From Lysobacterales bacterium (GTDB lineage: Bacteria > Pseudomonadota > Gammaproteobacteria > Xanthomonadales > Xanthomonadaceae), in NCBI GenBank assembly GCA_015655035.1, contig JAATFS010000483.1, positions 1 to 20,775 on the forward strand: a stretch of DNA of 20,775 bases. The letters are read 5' to 3'. This document shows positions 1-8,268 of this stretch, one piece after another; within the stretch, counting starts at the first letter, position 1, and each line of letters begins with the position of its first letter. A program made the position numbers and the translations under genes. The notes under the pieces were generated by a model. That model saw only the letters and a list, made by a program, of their open reading frames with translations. It did no database searches and was not told the origin of the DNA.

Positions 1-567
1 CACAACAACCACCATGCCTTCCCCAGCTCGGCGCGGTTCTCGATGCGGCGCTGGGAGTTCGACATCGGCTGGGCGGTGATCCGCGGGCTGGAAAAGCTGC
101 GCCTGGCCAAGGTTTTACGGGTGGCCCCGAAGCTGGATATCCGCCCGAATATCAGCGTGCCCGACGCCGATACGCTCAAGGCGCTGCTGTCGCATCGCTT
201 CCAGGCGATGACCGACTACCAGCGCAACGTGTTCACCCCGGCGCTGCGCGAAGAAGCGGCGGCCACCGGCGCCAAGCTGCGCCAGCTGCTGCCTCGTCGG
301 CTGCGCAAGGGGCTGGTGGATGATGGCCGCTGGCTCAAGCCCGATGCGCGCGAGCAATTGCGCAACTGGGTGGAACAGCGCCCGCGCATGCGCACCCTGG
401 TCGAACACCGGGCACGCCTGGCGGCCCTGCTGGAAGCGCGCAGCCACGATGCCGCCGAACGCCTACACCAGTTGCAGCAGTGGTGCCATGACGCCGAAGC
501 TAGCGGCAACGCGGCGTTGCAGGCCTACGCCGCGCGCCTGAAAGGCTACGCACTCAGCGGTACTTGA
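1..567 (+). CDS. Fatty acid (acyl-CoA) desaturase, C-terminal part, 5' end outside window
   Basis: Reading frame 1 is open from the first base and codes for 188 residues before TGA. It opens with the histidine cluster HNNHH followed by AFPSSARF. This is the third iron-binding histidine box of membrane-bound delta-9 type acyl-CoA desaturases (usual pattern GxxxHNxHH). The family inserts a double bond into acyl chains at the inner membrane using a di-iron centre. The first two histidine boxes and the membrane helices must lie upstream of the window. The segment after the box, WEFDIGWAVIRGLEKLRLA, is the usual desaturase tail. The remaining 130 or so residues are charged, Arg- and Ala-rich and helical, longer than a minimal desaturase tail, with no second domain recognised. 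An internal ATG at 43 exists, but starting there would discard the catalytic box, so I treat the gene as 5'-truncated by the window edge. Confidence 0.88.
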   Translation, partial: HNNHHAFPSSARFSMRRWEFDIGWAVIRGLEKLRLAKVLRVAPKLDIRPNISVPDADTLKALLSHRFQAMTDYQRNVFTPALREEAAATGAKLRQLLPRRLRKGLVDDGRWLKPDAREQLRNWVEQRPRMRTLVEHRARLAALLEARSHDAAERLHQLQQWCHDAEASGNAALQAYAARLKGYALSGT

Positions 568-753
568 GCGGAGCGCGTAGCCGCCCGCCGCAGCTACTGA
601 ACGGACGTCGCGTGTCCGGAGCGCGGCGGCTGCGCGTATAGGCCGGCTGAATCGATCTCCGGCGGCGATTGTAGCGGTCGATGTTGCGGCGCAAAATAAC
701 GCTGCGATTCCTCCTCGGCAGCTCTCGCCGCTCTCGTCCAACGATTCCCCCCT

Positions 754-1935
754 ATGCGACTTCCGATTCTTGCGCTCGCCGTGAGCGCGTTTGCCATTGG
801 TACGACCGAGTTCGTGGTGATGGGCCTGTTGCAGCAAATGGCAGGCGACCTGGGTGTTTCCATCCCCGCCGCAGGCATGCTGGTCTCCGGTTACGCAATG
901 GGGGTGGTGGTCGGTGGGCCGCTGCTGGCGATGGCCACCGCGCGGCTGCCGCGCAAGGCCGTGTTGCTGGTGCTGATGAGCGTGTTCGTGCTCGGCAATG
1001 TGCTGTGCGCGCTGGCGCCCAACTACGAGGTGCTGATGGCGGCGCGGGTGATCGCGGCACTGGCGCACGGCTCGTTCTTTGGGGCCGGCGCGGTGGTCGC
1101 CGGGCACATCGCCGCACCCGGGCGCGCTGCCCAGGCGATCTCGTTGATGTTCGCCGGCCTGGCCATCGCCAATATCCTGGGGGTGCCGCTGGGCACGCTA
1201 TTGGGCCAGGCACTGGGCTGGCGCGCCACCTTCTGGGCGGTCGCCGCACTCGGCGTGCTGGCGTTGGCGGTGATGGCGCGCTACGTGCCCCGGCTGGACG
1301 CGATGCCACCTCCCCGCCTGGGCGAGGAGCTGCGGCGGGTCCTGAAGCCGCAGGTGCTGCTGGCGCTGGGCATGACCGTGTTCGGCTTTGGCGGGGTGTT
1401 CGCGGTGTTCACCTATATTGATCCGATCCTGACCCACGAGGCCGGCATGGATGAACACGCCATCAGCCGGGTACTGGTGCTGTTCGGAGTGGGCGCCACC
1501 ATCGGCACCTTGCTTGGCGGCAAGCTCGCCGACCACCGCCTGATGCGTGCGCTCGCATGGATGCTGGCCACGCTGTGCGTGTTCTTCCTGGTGTTCGCCT
1601 CGATGATGCAATCCGGTGTCGGTGCCGTGATCGGCGTGTTCCTGATCGGCGTATTCGGTTTCGCCGCCAACCCGGGTCTGCAGGCGCGTTCGATGCAGCA
1701 GGCGCACGACGCGCCGCTGCTGGTGTCAACGCTCAACCAGAGCGCCTTCAACCTGGGCAATGCGGGCGGCGCCTGGATCGGCGCCAGCCTGTTGTCGCAT
1801 CACGCCAGCTATCCGCAGCTGAGCTATGCCGCTGCCGTGATCACCGCCGCTGGCATCGCGCTGACGTTGTTCAGTGCCTGGCTGGAAAAGCGCACCGGCG
1901 CCTGCAAGCCGATGCTGGCGGATATGCGATCCTGA
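754..1935 (+). CDS. MFS transporter, DHA1 (AraJ/YdhP-like) family
   Basis: This 393-residue protein has the length and hydrophobic pattern of a 12-helix major facilitator permease. The first helix contains AFAIGTTEFVVMGLL, typical of the AraJ/YdhP/PbuE branch of DHA1 drug-proton antiporters. GYAMGVVVGGPLLA followed by RLPRK matches motif A in the loop between helices 2 and 3. LAHGSFFGAGAVVAG and NILGVPLGTLLGQ in helices 4 and 5 are also characteristic. The likely role is proton-driven efflux of a small molecule (drug, sugar or metabolite) across the inner membrane. The substrate cannot be read from the sequence. The ATG at 754 is chosen because the family normally begins a few residues before the first helix. 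No Shine-Dalgarno sequence precedes it: the upstream bases are a run of C and T, so initiation may be leaderless or SD-independent. Confidence 0.9.
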   Translation: MRLPILALAVSAFAIGTTEFVVMGLLQQMAGDLGVSIPAAGMLVSGYAMGVVVGGPLLAMATARLPRKAVLLVLMSVFVLGNVLCALAPNYEVLMAARVIAALAHGSFFGAGAVVAGHIAAPGRAAQAISLMFAGLAIANILGVPLGTLLGQALGWRATFWAVAALGVLALAVMARYVPRLDAMPPPRLGEELRRVLKPQVLLALGMTVFGFGGVFAVFTYIDPILTHEAGMDEHAISRVLVLFGVGATIGTLLGGKLADHRLMRALAWMLATLCVFFLVFASMMQSGVGAVIGVFLIGVFGFAANPGLQARSMQQAHDAPLLVSTLNQSAFNLGNAGGAWIGASLLSHHASYPQLSYAAAVITAAGIALTLFSAWLEKRTGACKPMLADMRS

Positions 1936-1971
1936 CCACCCCGCCGATGATCGGCACCTGTAGCGACTGAT

Positions 1972-2886
1972 ATGGCGTTCGATGCCTTTGCGTTGATCCT
2001 GGCGATGCTGGCGCTGGGCCTGCTGTTCGCGCGGCTGCGCGTGCTGCCCGAAAACAGCGCCGACGTGCTCAACCGCATCGTGCTGTACATATGCCTGCCG
2101 GCGTCGGTACTGACCTACGTGCCAAGGCTGCGGCTGGACCTCTCGCTGGCCGGGCTGATCGTCACGCCGTGGCTACTGGCGCTGGTGGCGGTGTTGCTGG
2201 TGTGGGGCTGCACGCGCCTGTTCGGCTTCAGCCGCAAGGAACACGCCGCGCTGCTGATGTGCGTGGCCTTCACCAATTCCAGCTTCATCGGCTATCCGAT
2301 GGTGCGCGCGCTGCTGGGCGATCACGCGCTGCCGTACGCAGTGGTGTACGACCAGTTCGGCACCTTCGTGATGCTGTCGACCCTGGGCCTGTATCTGCTG
2401 GCCCGCTACAGCGGCGACGCCCCGCCGACCACGCGCATGGTGTTGGCCCGGGTGGCTGGTTTCCCGCCCTTGTGGGCACTGCTGTTCGCGCTCACGTTGA
2501 TGCCGGAGCAGCCGCCGAACTGGATCGCCTCCGCACTCAAGAGCCTGGCCGATGCAATGCTGCCGCTGGTGATGCTGGCGGTCGGCTTCTCGCTGCAACT
2601 GCGGCTGTCGCCGGCCGAGCTGAAACCGCTCGGGGTCGGCCTGGCGCTGAAACTGGTGCTGATCCCGCTGCTGGCCTGGCCGTTGTCGCTGGCGCTCGGA
2701 CTGCACGGCGAAATGCTCAAGGTCAACGTGCTGGAATCGTCGATGCCGACCATGATCACCGCAGCGGCATTGGCGATCACGCACCGGCTGGCGCCACGGC
2801 TGTCGGCGGCGATGGTGGGCTACAGCATCCTGCTGTCGTTGCTGACCCTGCCGGCCTGGGCGTGGGTGCTCGAGCGCCTGGCCTGA
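1972..2886 (+). CDS. AEC family transporter (auxin efflux carrier/YfdV-like permease)
   Basis: This 304-residue, almost wholly hydrophobic protein fits the ten-helix fold of the auxin efflux carrier family. Family hallmarks are an N-terminal half containing NRIVLYICLPASVLTYV, the FTNSSFIGYPMV segment (conserved Asn and GxPM/GxPL motif), and ESSMPTMITAAALAI in the C-terminal half, corresponding to the usual QAAMP-type motif. Bacterial members such as YfdV or MdcF-type proteins move dicarboxylates or other organic anions across the inner membrane. No substrate can be assigned here. The gene begins 36 bases after the stop of the upstream exporter in the same direction, so co-transcription is plausible. 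No good Shine-Dalgarno is seen before the ATG, but the start matches family N-termini. Confidence 0.87.
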   Translation: MAFDAFALILAMLALGLLFARLRVLPENSADVLNRIVLYICLPASVLTYVPRLRLDLSLAGLIVTPWLLALVAVLLVWGCTRLFGFSRKEHAALLMCVAFTNSSFIGYPMVRALLGDHALPYAVVYDQFGTFVMLSTLGLYLLARYSGDAPPTTRMVLARVAGFPPLWALLFALTLMPEQPPNWIASALKSLADAMLPLVMLAVGFSLQLRLSPAELKPLGVGLALKLVLIPLLAWPLSLALGLHGEMLKVNVLESSMPTMITAAALAITHRLAPRLSAAMVGYSILLSLLTLPAWAWVLERLA

Positions 2887-3023
2887 TCGGGAGAGGCCGG
2901 CCGCGCGAAGGCACTCGGAGCGCGCAGCGGCCGTGTCGGCGAACCGGCAGGTCCGGGCCTTCGACTATCTCCTCACCCTGACGCGGTGTACGCTGCCGAC
3001 TGATTCCAGGAAGCGAGGCGTGC

Positions 3024-3656
3024 ATGAAGACGTACCTGGTGGCGGGCTCCAAGGGTGGCGTGGGCAAGACCACGATCGCCAGCAATCTGGCGGCATATGC
3101 TGCTCTTCAGGGCCGGCGTACGGTGTTGGCCGATGCCGATCCGCAGGGGTCTTCGACCCGCTGGGCCGAGCGCCGTGCCGGCCTGGAAAGCGCGGTGCTC
3201 CCGATCGACGCCACGCGCAGGCGCAACTGGCAGTCGGCGATCCCCGACGGCACCGACCAACTCATCATCGACGCCCCGGCCGGCGCGATGGCCGACGACC
3301 TGGCACCGTTCCTGGAGCTGGCCGATGCGGTGGTGGTACCGGTACTGGCCTCGGCGCTGGACATCGAAGCGGTGGTCGGCTTCCTCAATACCCTGGCCAA
3401 GGTGCCGCGCGTGCACCAGCGCAAGCTGCCGGTGGGCGTGGTACTCAACCGCAGCAAGCCCTGGACCCAGACCTCGCAGCAGGCGGTGGAAATGCTCGCC
3501 GGCTGGCCGTATCCACTGGTGGCCCAGCTGCGCGACACCCAGTCCTACGTGGTGCTGGCGGGCCTGGGCCGCAGCCTGTTCGACTACCACTCGGCGCAGG
3601 TGCGCGACCATCAGCAGGATTGGGAGCCGCTGTTGAAGTGGCTCAAGAAAGCCTAG
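3024..3656 (+). CDS. ParA/MinD-like P-loop ATPase (orphan ParA)
   Basis: This 210-residue protein opens with a deviant Walker A motif of the ParA family, KGGVGKTT at residues 10-17, including the signature first lysine. It continues with the ADADPQGSS stretch (Walker A' region) and LIIDAPAGA (Walker B). The length is that of short ParA proteins lacking the N-terminal helix-turn-helix of plasmid type Ia ParA. Such ATPases dimerise on ATP and bind DNA or membranes to position cargo (plasmids, chemoreceptor arrays, protein complexes). No parB or centromere-like repeats lie nearby, so it is not a chromosome or plasmid partition pair in its usual form. A GAGG Shine-Dalgarno sits at 3015-3018, five bases before the ATG. 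The sixA-like gene follows after 16 bases. ATPase identity is secure; the cargo is unknown. Confidence 0.9.
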   Translation: MKTYLVAGSKGGVGKTTIASNLAAYAALQGRRTVLADADPQGSSTRWAERRAGLESAVLPIDATRRRNWQSAIPDGTDQLIIDAPAGAMADDLAPFLELADAVVVPVLASALDIEAVVGFLNTLAKVPRVHQRKLPVGVVLNRSKPWTQTSQQAVEMLAGWPYPLVAQLRDTQSYVVLAGLGRSLFDYHSAQVRDHQQDWEPLLKWLKKA

Positions 3657-3672
3657 ATGAGGGATCCCGAAG

Positions 3673-4149
3673 ATGCGTGAACTCATCCTGCTGCGGCATG
3701 CGCATGCCGAACCTGCCGATACCGGGCAGGCCGATCTGGACCGTCCGCTGTCGCCGCACGGCCTGGCCGAGGCCGAAGCCGCCGGCCGCTGGCTGCGCGA
3801 GCAGCGGCTGGTGCCAGACCGGGTGCTGTGCTCGCCGGCCCGACGCGCCCGCGAAACCCTGGAGGCGGTGCTGGAACTGACCGGCTACATCGAGCAGCGG
3901 CTGGAGCCGCGCATCTACGAGGCCACCCCAGGCACCTTGGCTGCGCTGGTGGATGAACACCGCGAGGCCGAACGCCTGCTGGTGGTCGGCCACAACCCCG
4001 GCCTGGAGCGGCTGGCCGCGCTCATGCACAGCGGCCAGACCGGCGACTACCGGGGCATGCCCACGGCATCGATCGCACTGCTGGCGCTGCCGCTGGAAAG
4101 CACCATCGAGCCCGGTGTCGCTCGCCTCACTGCGTTCTGGTGGCCTTGA
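3673..4149 (+). CDS. sixA: SixA-type phosphohistidine phosphatase (histidine phosphatase superfamily)
   Basis: This 158-residue protein has the histidine phosphatase catalytic pattern in SixA form. LLRHAHAEP places the phospho-accepting His at residue 9, SPARRARETLEAV supplies the second arginine region, and VVGHNPGLERL supplies the second catalytic His at residue 107. SixA proteins are short, stripped-down members that remove phosphate from histidine residues on proteins, in E. coli ArcB or the nitrogen phosphotransferase proteins. The target here is not known. GAGGG at 3659-3663 acts as ribosome-binding site. The stop codon overlaps the following YceI gene by about ten bases, suggesting translational coupling. 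The pairing with a ParA-type ATPase upstream is recorded separately as a finding. Confidence 0.87.
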   Translation: MRELILLRHAHAEPADTGQADLDRPLSPHGLAEAEAAGRWLREQRLVPDRVLCSPARRARETLEAVLELTGYIEQRLEPRIYEATPGTLAALVDEHREAERLLVVGHNPGLERLAALMHSGQTGDYRGMPTASIALLALPLESTIEPGVARLTAFWWP

Positions 4150-4724
4150 CGGCAGTGTCCTGGCGCGGCGTGGGCCTGGTCCTGCTGGCACTGGTGACGG
4201 CGCTGCCGGCGCTGGCGCAGCGCTCGGTGGCGATGGACCCGGTGCAGTCGCGTTTCGGCTTCGAGATCCGCACCCGCTTCGGGCAGAAAATCGAAGGCCT
4301 GTTCCCCCGATTCGATGGCCACGTGGTGGAGTTGTCCGAGCAGCGCCACCAGGTGCGATTGCGGATGGACGCCACCCAGGTCGAGATTCCCGGAAAACCG
4401 CGCTACACCGCGTGGATGCGCGGCGAGGACTTCTTCGACGTCGCGCGCTACCCGGTGGTGGAATTCGATTCGCTGCCCTACGACCCGAAGATCGCGATAG
4501 AAGGCGGGGATCTGGTGGGAAATCTGACGGTCCGCGGTGTCACCCATGTCGAGACCTTGCGGATGATGCCGGCCGAGTGCGCGCGTCCAGGCTATGATTG
4601 CGACGTAATCAGTCGCGGTACGATCCTGCGTGGGCGGTATGGAATGGACAATTGGCAGATGGCCCTGGGTGACCGGGTGACCTTCGTCCTGCGCGGGCGC
4701 ATGGCGGAGGCGCCGAAACCGTGA
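4140..4724 (+). CDS. YceI family periplasmic lipocalin-like protein
   Basis: The 194-residue product starts at a GTG within the end of the sixA-like gene. Residues 1-26 form a signal peptide (hydrophobic core GLVLLALVTALPALA, probable cleavage after ALA). The mature part shows the YceI pattern: an N-terminal segment ending DPVQSRFGFEIRTRFGQKIEGLF, the central RYTAWMRGEDFFDVARYPVVEFDS motif, LTVRGVTHVETL, and a final MDNWQMALGDRVTFVLRG strand. YceI proteins fold as a beta-barrel that binds long isoprenoid or amide lipids in the periplasm and is often base- or stress-induced. GTG 4140, TTG 4146 and GTG 4155 are alternative starts; 4140 and 4155 both leave a usable signal peptide. The end overlaps the downstream phospholipase D gene by four bases (GTGA). 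Confidence 0.87.
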   Translation: MALTAVSWRGVGLVLLALVTALPALAQRSVAMDPVQSRFGFEIRTRFGQKIEGLFPRFDGHVVELSEQRHQVRLRMDATQVEIPGKPRYTAWMRGEDFFDVARYPVVEFDSLPYDPKIAIEGGDLVGNLTVRGVTHVETLRMMPAECARPGYDCDVISRGTILRGRYGMDNWQMALGDRVTFVLRGRMAEAPKP

Positions 4725-6703
4725 GGTTGCTGCTGCGTGTCGTAGTGCTGGCAACGTTGTTGCTCGGCAGTGGCTGCGCGAGCCTGACCCAGGCCCAGCG
4801 TGGCCAGGCGGCGGCCATCGCCGCCGCCGCGCGCCAGACCACCGTCAGCTGCGAGCGCGCCGACCGCTGCGCCCAGCCCTCGCCGCTGCGCGCGCTGGGT
4901 GGCCGTGCCATCACCCAGTCCACTGCCTCTCGCCCGCGCCACTACGCCACCATTCTCGACCAGGGCGAGGAAGCCCTGGTCGCGCGCCTGAACCTGATTC
5001 ACAGCGCTACCCGCAGCATCGACCTGCAGACCTACATCTTCGACAAGGACGACAGCGCGCGCATGGTGATGGACGCGCTGCTGGACGCCGCCCGGCGCGG
5101 CGTGAAGGTGCGGCTGCTGATCGACCAGCTGTCGGCGATCTCCGACCTGCAGATCCTGGGAGCGCTGTCCGGCGCCCACCAGAATTTCGAGCTGCGCATC
5201 TACAACCCGGCCTTCGGCAAGGCCAAGCTCAACTACTTCGACTACGTCGGCAGCGTGCTGTGCTGCTTCCGGCGTTTCAACCAGCGCATGCACAACAAGT
5301 TGCTGGTGATCGACGACGTGATCGGCGTGGTCGGTGGCCGCAACTACCAGGACGACTATTACGACTGGGACGCCGAATACAACTTCCGCGACCGCGACGT
5401 GATCCTGGCCGGGCCGGAGGTGCGGGCGATGGCCATCAACTTCGATGCGTTCTGGGGTGCGCGGCGCAGCGTACCGGCCGAACGGCTGAACGACGTCGGC
5501 CGCACGCTATTGCGCGATGGCGTACCGCAGATGCCGCCGGCCCGGTTCCTGCGCCCCGACCGGGTCGAGCGGGTCGCGGCGGAGGCCGACGATCCCGCCT
5601 TCGTCGCGCGCACCTTCGTCGATACCGCGATGCCGGTACGCAACGTCCTGTACGTGGCCGACCTGCCGCAGAAGCACCGCGACGACGAGACCTCCAAGGA
5701 GGCCTACACCGCGCCCGAACTCGATGGCCTGATCAGCGGCGCACAACAGGAGGTGCTGCTGCAGACGCCCTACCTGGTGTTGTCCGAGCCGGCGCAGCAG
5801 ATCTTCCGCGACCTGCGCAAACGCGCGGTGCCGCCACGGGTGGTGGTGGCCACCAACAGCCTGGCCGCCACCGACAACCCGATCGTCTATGCACTGTCGT
5901 ACAAGTACAAACGCCGCAACTTGCGCGAATTGGGTTTCAACATCTACGAATACAAGCCATTCCCGCTGGAAGCGCCGGTGGACTACGCCAATCTGCTGCC
6001 GGACCCGATGGCCCCGGCCACTGCGGACGACACCGGGCGTGGCGACCGCGACCACCGCATCATAGGCGGCAGCGCCGCCGGCAATGCGATGCGCGGCAGT
6101 GGTGGACTGAGCGGCAGCGGGCGCCGCCCCGGCGGCAGCGAGGTCGATCGCCGGGTGCTGCGTACCGAAACGCGGCCGTCCTTCCTCGGCACGCGTGCGG
6201 TCAACAAGCCACTGCCGGTCACGCGGGAAGGCGCGCGCATGGGCTTGCATGCCAAGTCGCTGGTGGTGGACCGCCAGGTCGGGGTGATCGGTACCCACAA
6301 CTTCGATCCGCGTAGCGAGAACTACAACACCGAAGGTGCGGTCGTGATCGACGATCCGGTGTTCGCGCAGGCACTGGCAGCCAGCATCGAGCGCGACATC
6401 GGCCCGGACAACTCCTGGGTGGTGGCGCCTCGGCAGAAAACCCGGGTGGTCGGCGGGCTCAACTACAGCGTGGGCAAGATGTCCGAAGCGCTCCCCATCC
6501 TGGACTTCTGGCCGTGGCGCTATGCCACCAACTACCAATTCCAGCCCGGGCCGGACTGTCCGTTCCCGCTGAAGCGGCAGGACCCGCAGTTCCAGCACTG
6601 CTATCTCGCGGTAGGCGACTTCCCCGAGGTCAACGTCGGCCCGAAGTGGCTGCTGGTGCGCATGCTGACCGCCTTTGGCGCGGGCCTGGTGCCGATCCTG
6701 TGA
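4721..6703 (+). CDS. Phospholipase D/cardiolipin synthase-like lipoprotein
   Basis: This 660-residue protein has two HKD catalytic motifs. The first, HNKLLVID, has its histidine at residue 191 and is followed by GGRNYQDDY. The second, HAKSLVVD, has its histidine at residue 510 and is followed by GTHNFDPRS. Paired HxKxxxxD motifs form one phosphatidyl-transfer site, as in cardiolipin synthases of the ClsC type. The N-terminus is a lipoprotein signal, with LLGSGC placing the lipidated cysteine at residue 19, so the enzyme is probably anchored facing the periplasm. The protein is much longer than E. coli ClsC. Part of the excess is a Gly/Ser/Arg/Asp-rich stretch at about residues 425-490, just before the second HKD. 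The GTG start overlaps the YceI stop as GTGA, indicating coupling. Likely activity is phospholipid headgroup transfer or cleavage in the envelope; the exact reaction is inferred. Confidence 0.87.
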   Translation: MRLLLRVVVLATLLLGSGCASLTQAQRGQAAAIAAAARQTTVSCERADRCAQPSPLRALGGRAITQSTASRPRHYATILDQGEEALVARLNLIHSATRSIDLQTYIFDKDDSARMVMDALLDAARRGVKVRLLIDQLSAISDLQILGALSGAHQNFELRIYNPAFGKAKLNYFDYVGSVLCCFRRFNQRMHNKLLVIDDVIGVVGGRNYQDDYYDWDAEYNFRDRDVILAGPEVRAMAINFDAFWGARRSVPAERLNDVGRTLLRDGVPQMPPARFLRPDRVERVAAEADDPAFVARTFVDTAMPVRNVLYVADLPQKHRDDETSKEAYTAPELDGLISGAQQEVLLQTPYLVLSEPAQQIFRDLRKRAVPPRVVVATNSLAATDNPIVYALSYKYKRRNLRELGFNIYEYKPFPLEAPVDYANLLPDPMAPATADDTGRGDRDHRIIGGSAAGNAMRGSGGLSGSGRRPGGSEVDRRVLRTETRPSFLGTRAVNKPLPVTREGARMGLHAKSLVVDRQVGVIGTHNFDPRSENYNTEGAVVIDDPVFAQALAASIERDIGPDNSWVVAPRQKTRVVGGLNYSVGKMSEALPILDFWPWRYATNYQFQPGPDCPFPLKRQDPQFQHCYLAVGDFPEVNVGPKWLLVRMLTAFGAGLVPIL

Positions 6704-6815
6704 TGATCGGCAGGCGCCTCGGCGGGGATATGCCGAAGCGCGTGCCGACAGATGCGGCAAGGTCTGCGGCCACATTCGGCAACAGCGGCTGTCCTTGCGG
6801 CGGCAGAGGACTACC

Positions 6816-7274
6816 ATGTCCGCTTCGTTCACTGCGCAGGCCGTCATGATCTTTCGTGAACCGGTATCGCTGGACGCGCTCAACGCCGCCAGCCGCGATA
6901 CCTTGATCGAACACCTCGGTATCGTGTTCACCGCCGTCGGGCCGGACTGGCTCAGTGGCACCATGCCGGTCGACGCACGTACCCGCCAACCGTACGGACT
7001 GCTGCACGGTGGCGCTTCGGTGGTGCTGGCCGAAACCCTGGGCAGCAGCGCCGGCAACCTGTGCGTGGATAGCGCCACGCACAGCTGCGTGGGCCTGGAA
7101 ATCAACGCCAACCATCTGCGCGCGGTCACCCACGGCCTGGTCAACGGCACAGCGCGCGCGGTCCATGTCGGCCGCAGTACCCAGGTTTGGGAAATCGCCA
7201 TCGACGACTCGGCCGGCAAGCGTGTATGCGTATCCCGGCTGACCCTGGCAGTCGTGGCGCGCGTCCACCGATGA
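6816..7274 (+). CDS. Hotdog-fold acyl-CoA thioesterase (YdiI/MenI-like)
   Basis: From the ATG at 6816 the product is 152 residues, the usual size of a single-domain PaaI/YdiI-type hotdog thioesterase. The motif GLLHGGASVVLAETLGS includes the conserved HGG (His64) and the catalytic glutamate (Glu73). The helix ends in SAGN, and the C-terminal strand VWEIAIDDSAGKRVCVSRLTLAVV is standard. These enzymes hydrolyse aryl- or acyl-CoA thioesters in the cytoplasm. YdiI-like members act on dihydroxynaphthoyl-CoA in menaquinone synthesis, but the sequence does not fix the substrate. The reading frame is open further upstream, but AGAGGA at 6805-6810 is correctly spaced for ATG 6816 and family N-termini agree. 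A later ATG at 6846 would remove ten residues. Confidence 0.87.
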   Translation: MSASFTAQAVMIFREPVSLDALNAASRDTLIEHLGIVFTAVGPDWLSGTMPVDARTRQPYGLLHGGASVVLAETLGSSAGNLCVDSATHSCVGLEINANHLRAVTHGLVNGTARAVHVGRSTQVWEIAIDDSAGKRVCVSRLTLAVVARVHR

Positions 7275-7404
7275 CGGATTACCCGCCATCGCGAAGCGAG
7301 CATGTCACCGCTGGAACACGCCCACCCGTGGTTGGCACTGCGCGCGAGCCCCGGCGCTGTCACAATAGACGTGTTCTCTTCCACTTCCCCGGTACCTTGC
7401 CCGA

Positions 7405-8208
7405 ATGAGCGAGTCATCCCTGCCTGCCACGCGCGAAGCCGGCGGCACGCTGCGCTGGTTCCGCTATCTGTACCGCGCGCCGTTGCTGTTGCTGCACGTG
7501 CTGATCGGCCTGCCGTTGACCATGCTGTGCGTGGTGGTGCAACCCCTGGCGACCCTGCGGCTGGGTGCGGACGACATCCTCGAGTACCGGATGATCCGCT
7601 GGTGGCAGGGCACGTTGATGCGCATCTTCGGCTTTCGCCTGCGCCGTATCGGTACGCCGTTGCACGGCGCCACGCTGTTCGTGGCCAATCACGTCAGCTG
7701 GGTGGACATTTCGATGCTGCACAGCCAGCGCGTGATGGGCTTCGTCGCCAAACGCGAGATCGCCGGCTGGCCGCTGGTGGGCTGGCTGGCGGCACGCGGC
7801 CACACCATCTTCCACCAGCGCGGCAGCACCGAATCGCTTGGCGGGGTGCTGCAGGTAATGCTGGAGCGGCTGCGTAGCGGCGAGGCGGTGGGCGTGTTTC
7901 CCGAAGGCCGCACCCGGGGGGGGAGTGAAGTCGGCCCGTTCCATGCCCGCATCTTCCAGGCGGCGGTGGAATCGGGTGTGCCGGTACAGCCCGTCGCGCT
8001 GCGTTATGGCGAGCAGGGCAACGCCCAGACCGTGGTCGCATTCGGTGAACACGAAAGTTTCTTCGCCAATTTCCTGCGCCTGCTCGGCGAACCGCCGCGA
8101 CTGGCCGAGGTGCATTTCCTAGCGCCGATAGCGGTGCATGATGTCGAAGGCCGGCGCCGCATCGCCGAAACCTCGCGCGCCAGCATCGTCGCGGCGATGG
8201 AATCCTGA
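7405..8208 (+). CDS. plsC: 1-acyl-sn-glycerol-3-phosphate acyltransferase (PlsC family)
   Basis: This 267-residue protein carries the glycerolipid acyltransferase signature. Motif I is NHVSWVD (His96, Asp101 in HxxxxD spacing) and motif III is FPEGRTRGG (residues 165-173). VPVQPVALRY downstream is the usual motif IV. An N-terminal hydrophobic segment (about residues 24-50) anchors it in the inner membrane. PlsC enzymes transfer an acyl group to lysophosphatidic acid to make phosphatidic acid; some homologues instead act on ornithine lipids. The gap of 130 bases upstream holds a possible -10-like CACAAT near 7361 but no well-spaced -35. There is no clear Shine-Dalgarno before the ATG. With the preceding thioesterase and following YheT-like hydrolase it makes a same-strand group with acyl-metabolism flavour. 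Confidence 0.9.
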   Translation: MSESSLPATREAGGTLRWFRYLYRAPLLLLHVLIGLPLTMLCVVVQPLATLRLGADDILEYRMIRWWQGTLMRIFGFRLRRIGTPLHGATLFVANHVSWVDISMLHSQRVMGFVAKREIAGWPLVGWLAARGHTIFHQRGSTESLGGVLQVMLERLRSGEAVGVFPEGRTRGGSEVGPFHARIFQAAVESGVPVQPVALRYGEQGNAQTVVAFGEHESFFANFLRLLGEPPRLAEVHFLAPIAVHDVEGRRRIAETSRASIVAAMES

Positions 8209-8268
8209 TACGGCGATGTACACGCTCCAGCGCCAGCTTCTTGCGATGGACATAGGCAGGACCTGCGC

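Noticed and set aside
6675..6815. Longer thioesterase reading frame
   Set aside because: It overlaps the PLD gene end, is not hotdog-like, and AGAGGA is properly placed for ATG 6816.
7332..7366. TTGGCA / CACAAT promoter pair before plsC
   Set aside because: Spacer is 23 bases, too long for sigma-70; only the -10-like part is mentioned with the gene.
5507..7417. 636-codon minus-strand open frame
   Set aside because: Antisense to the PLD and thioesterase genes, whose catalytic motifs are intact on the + strand.
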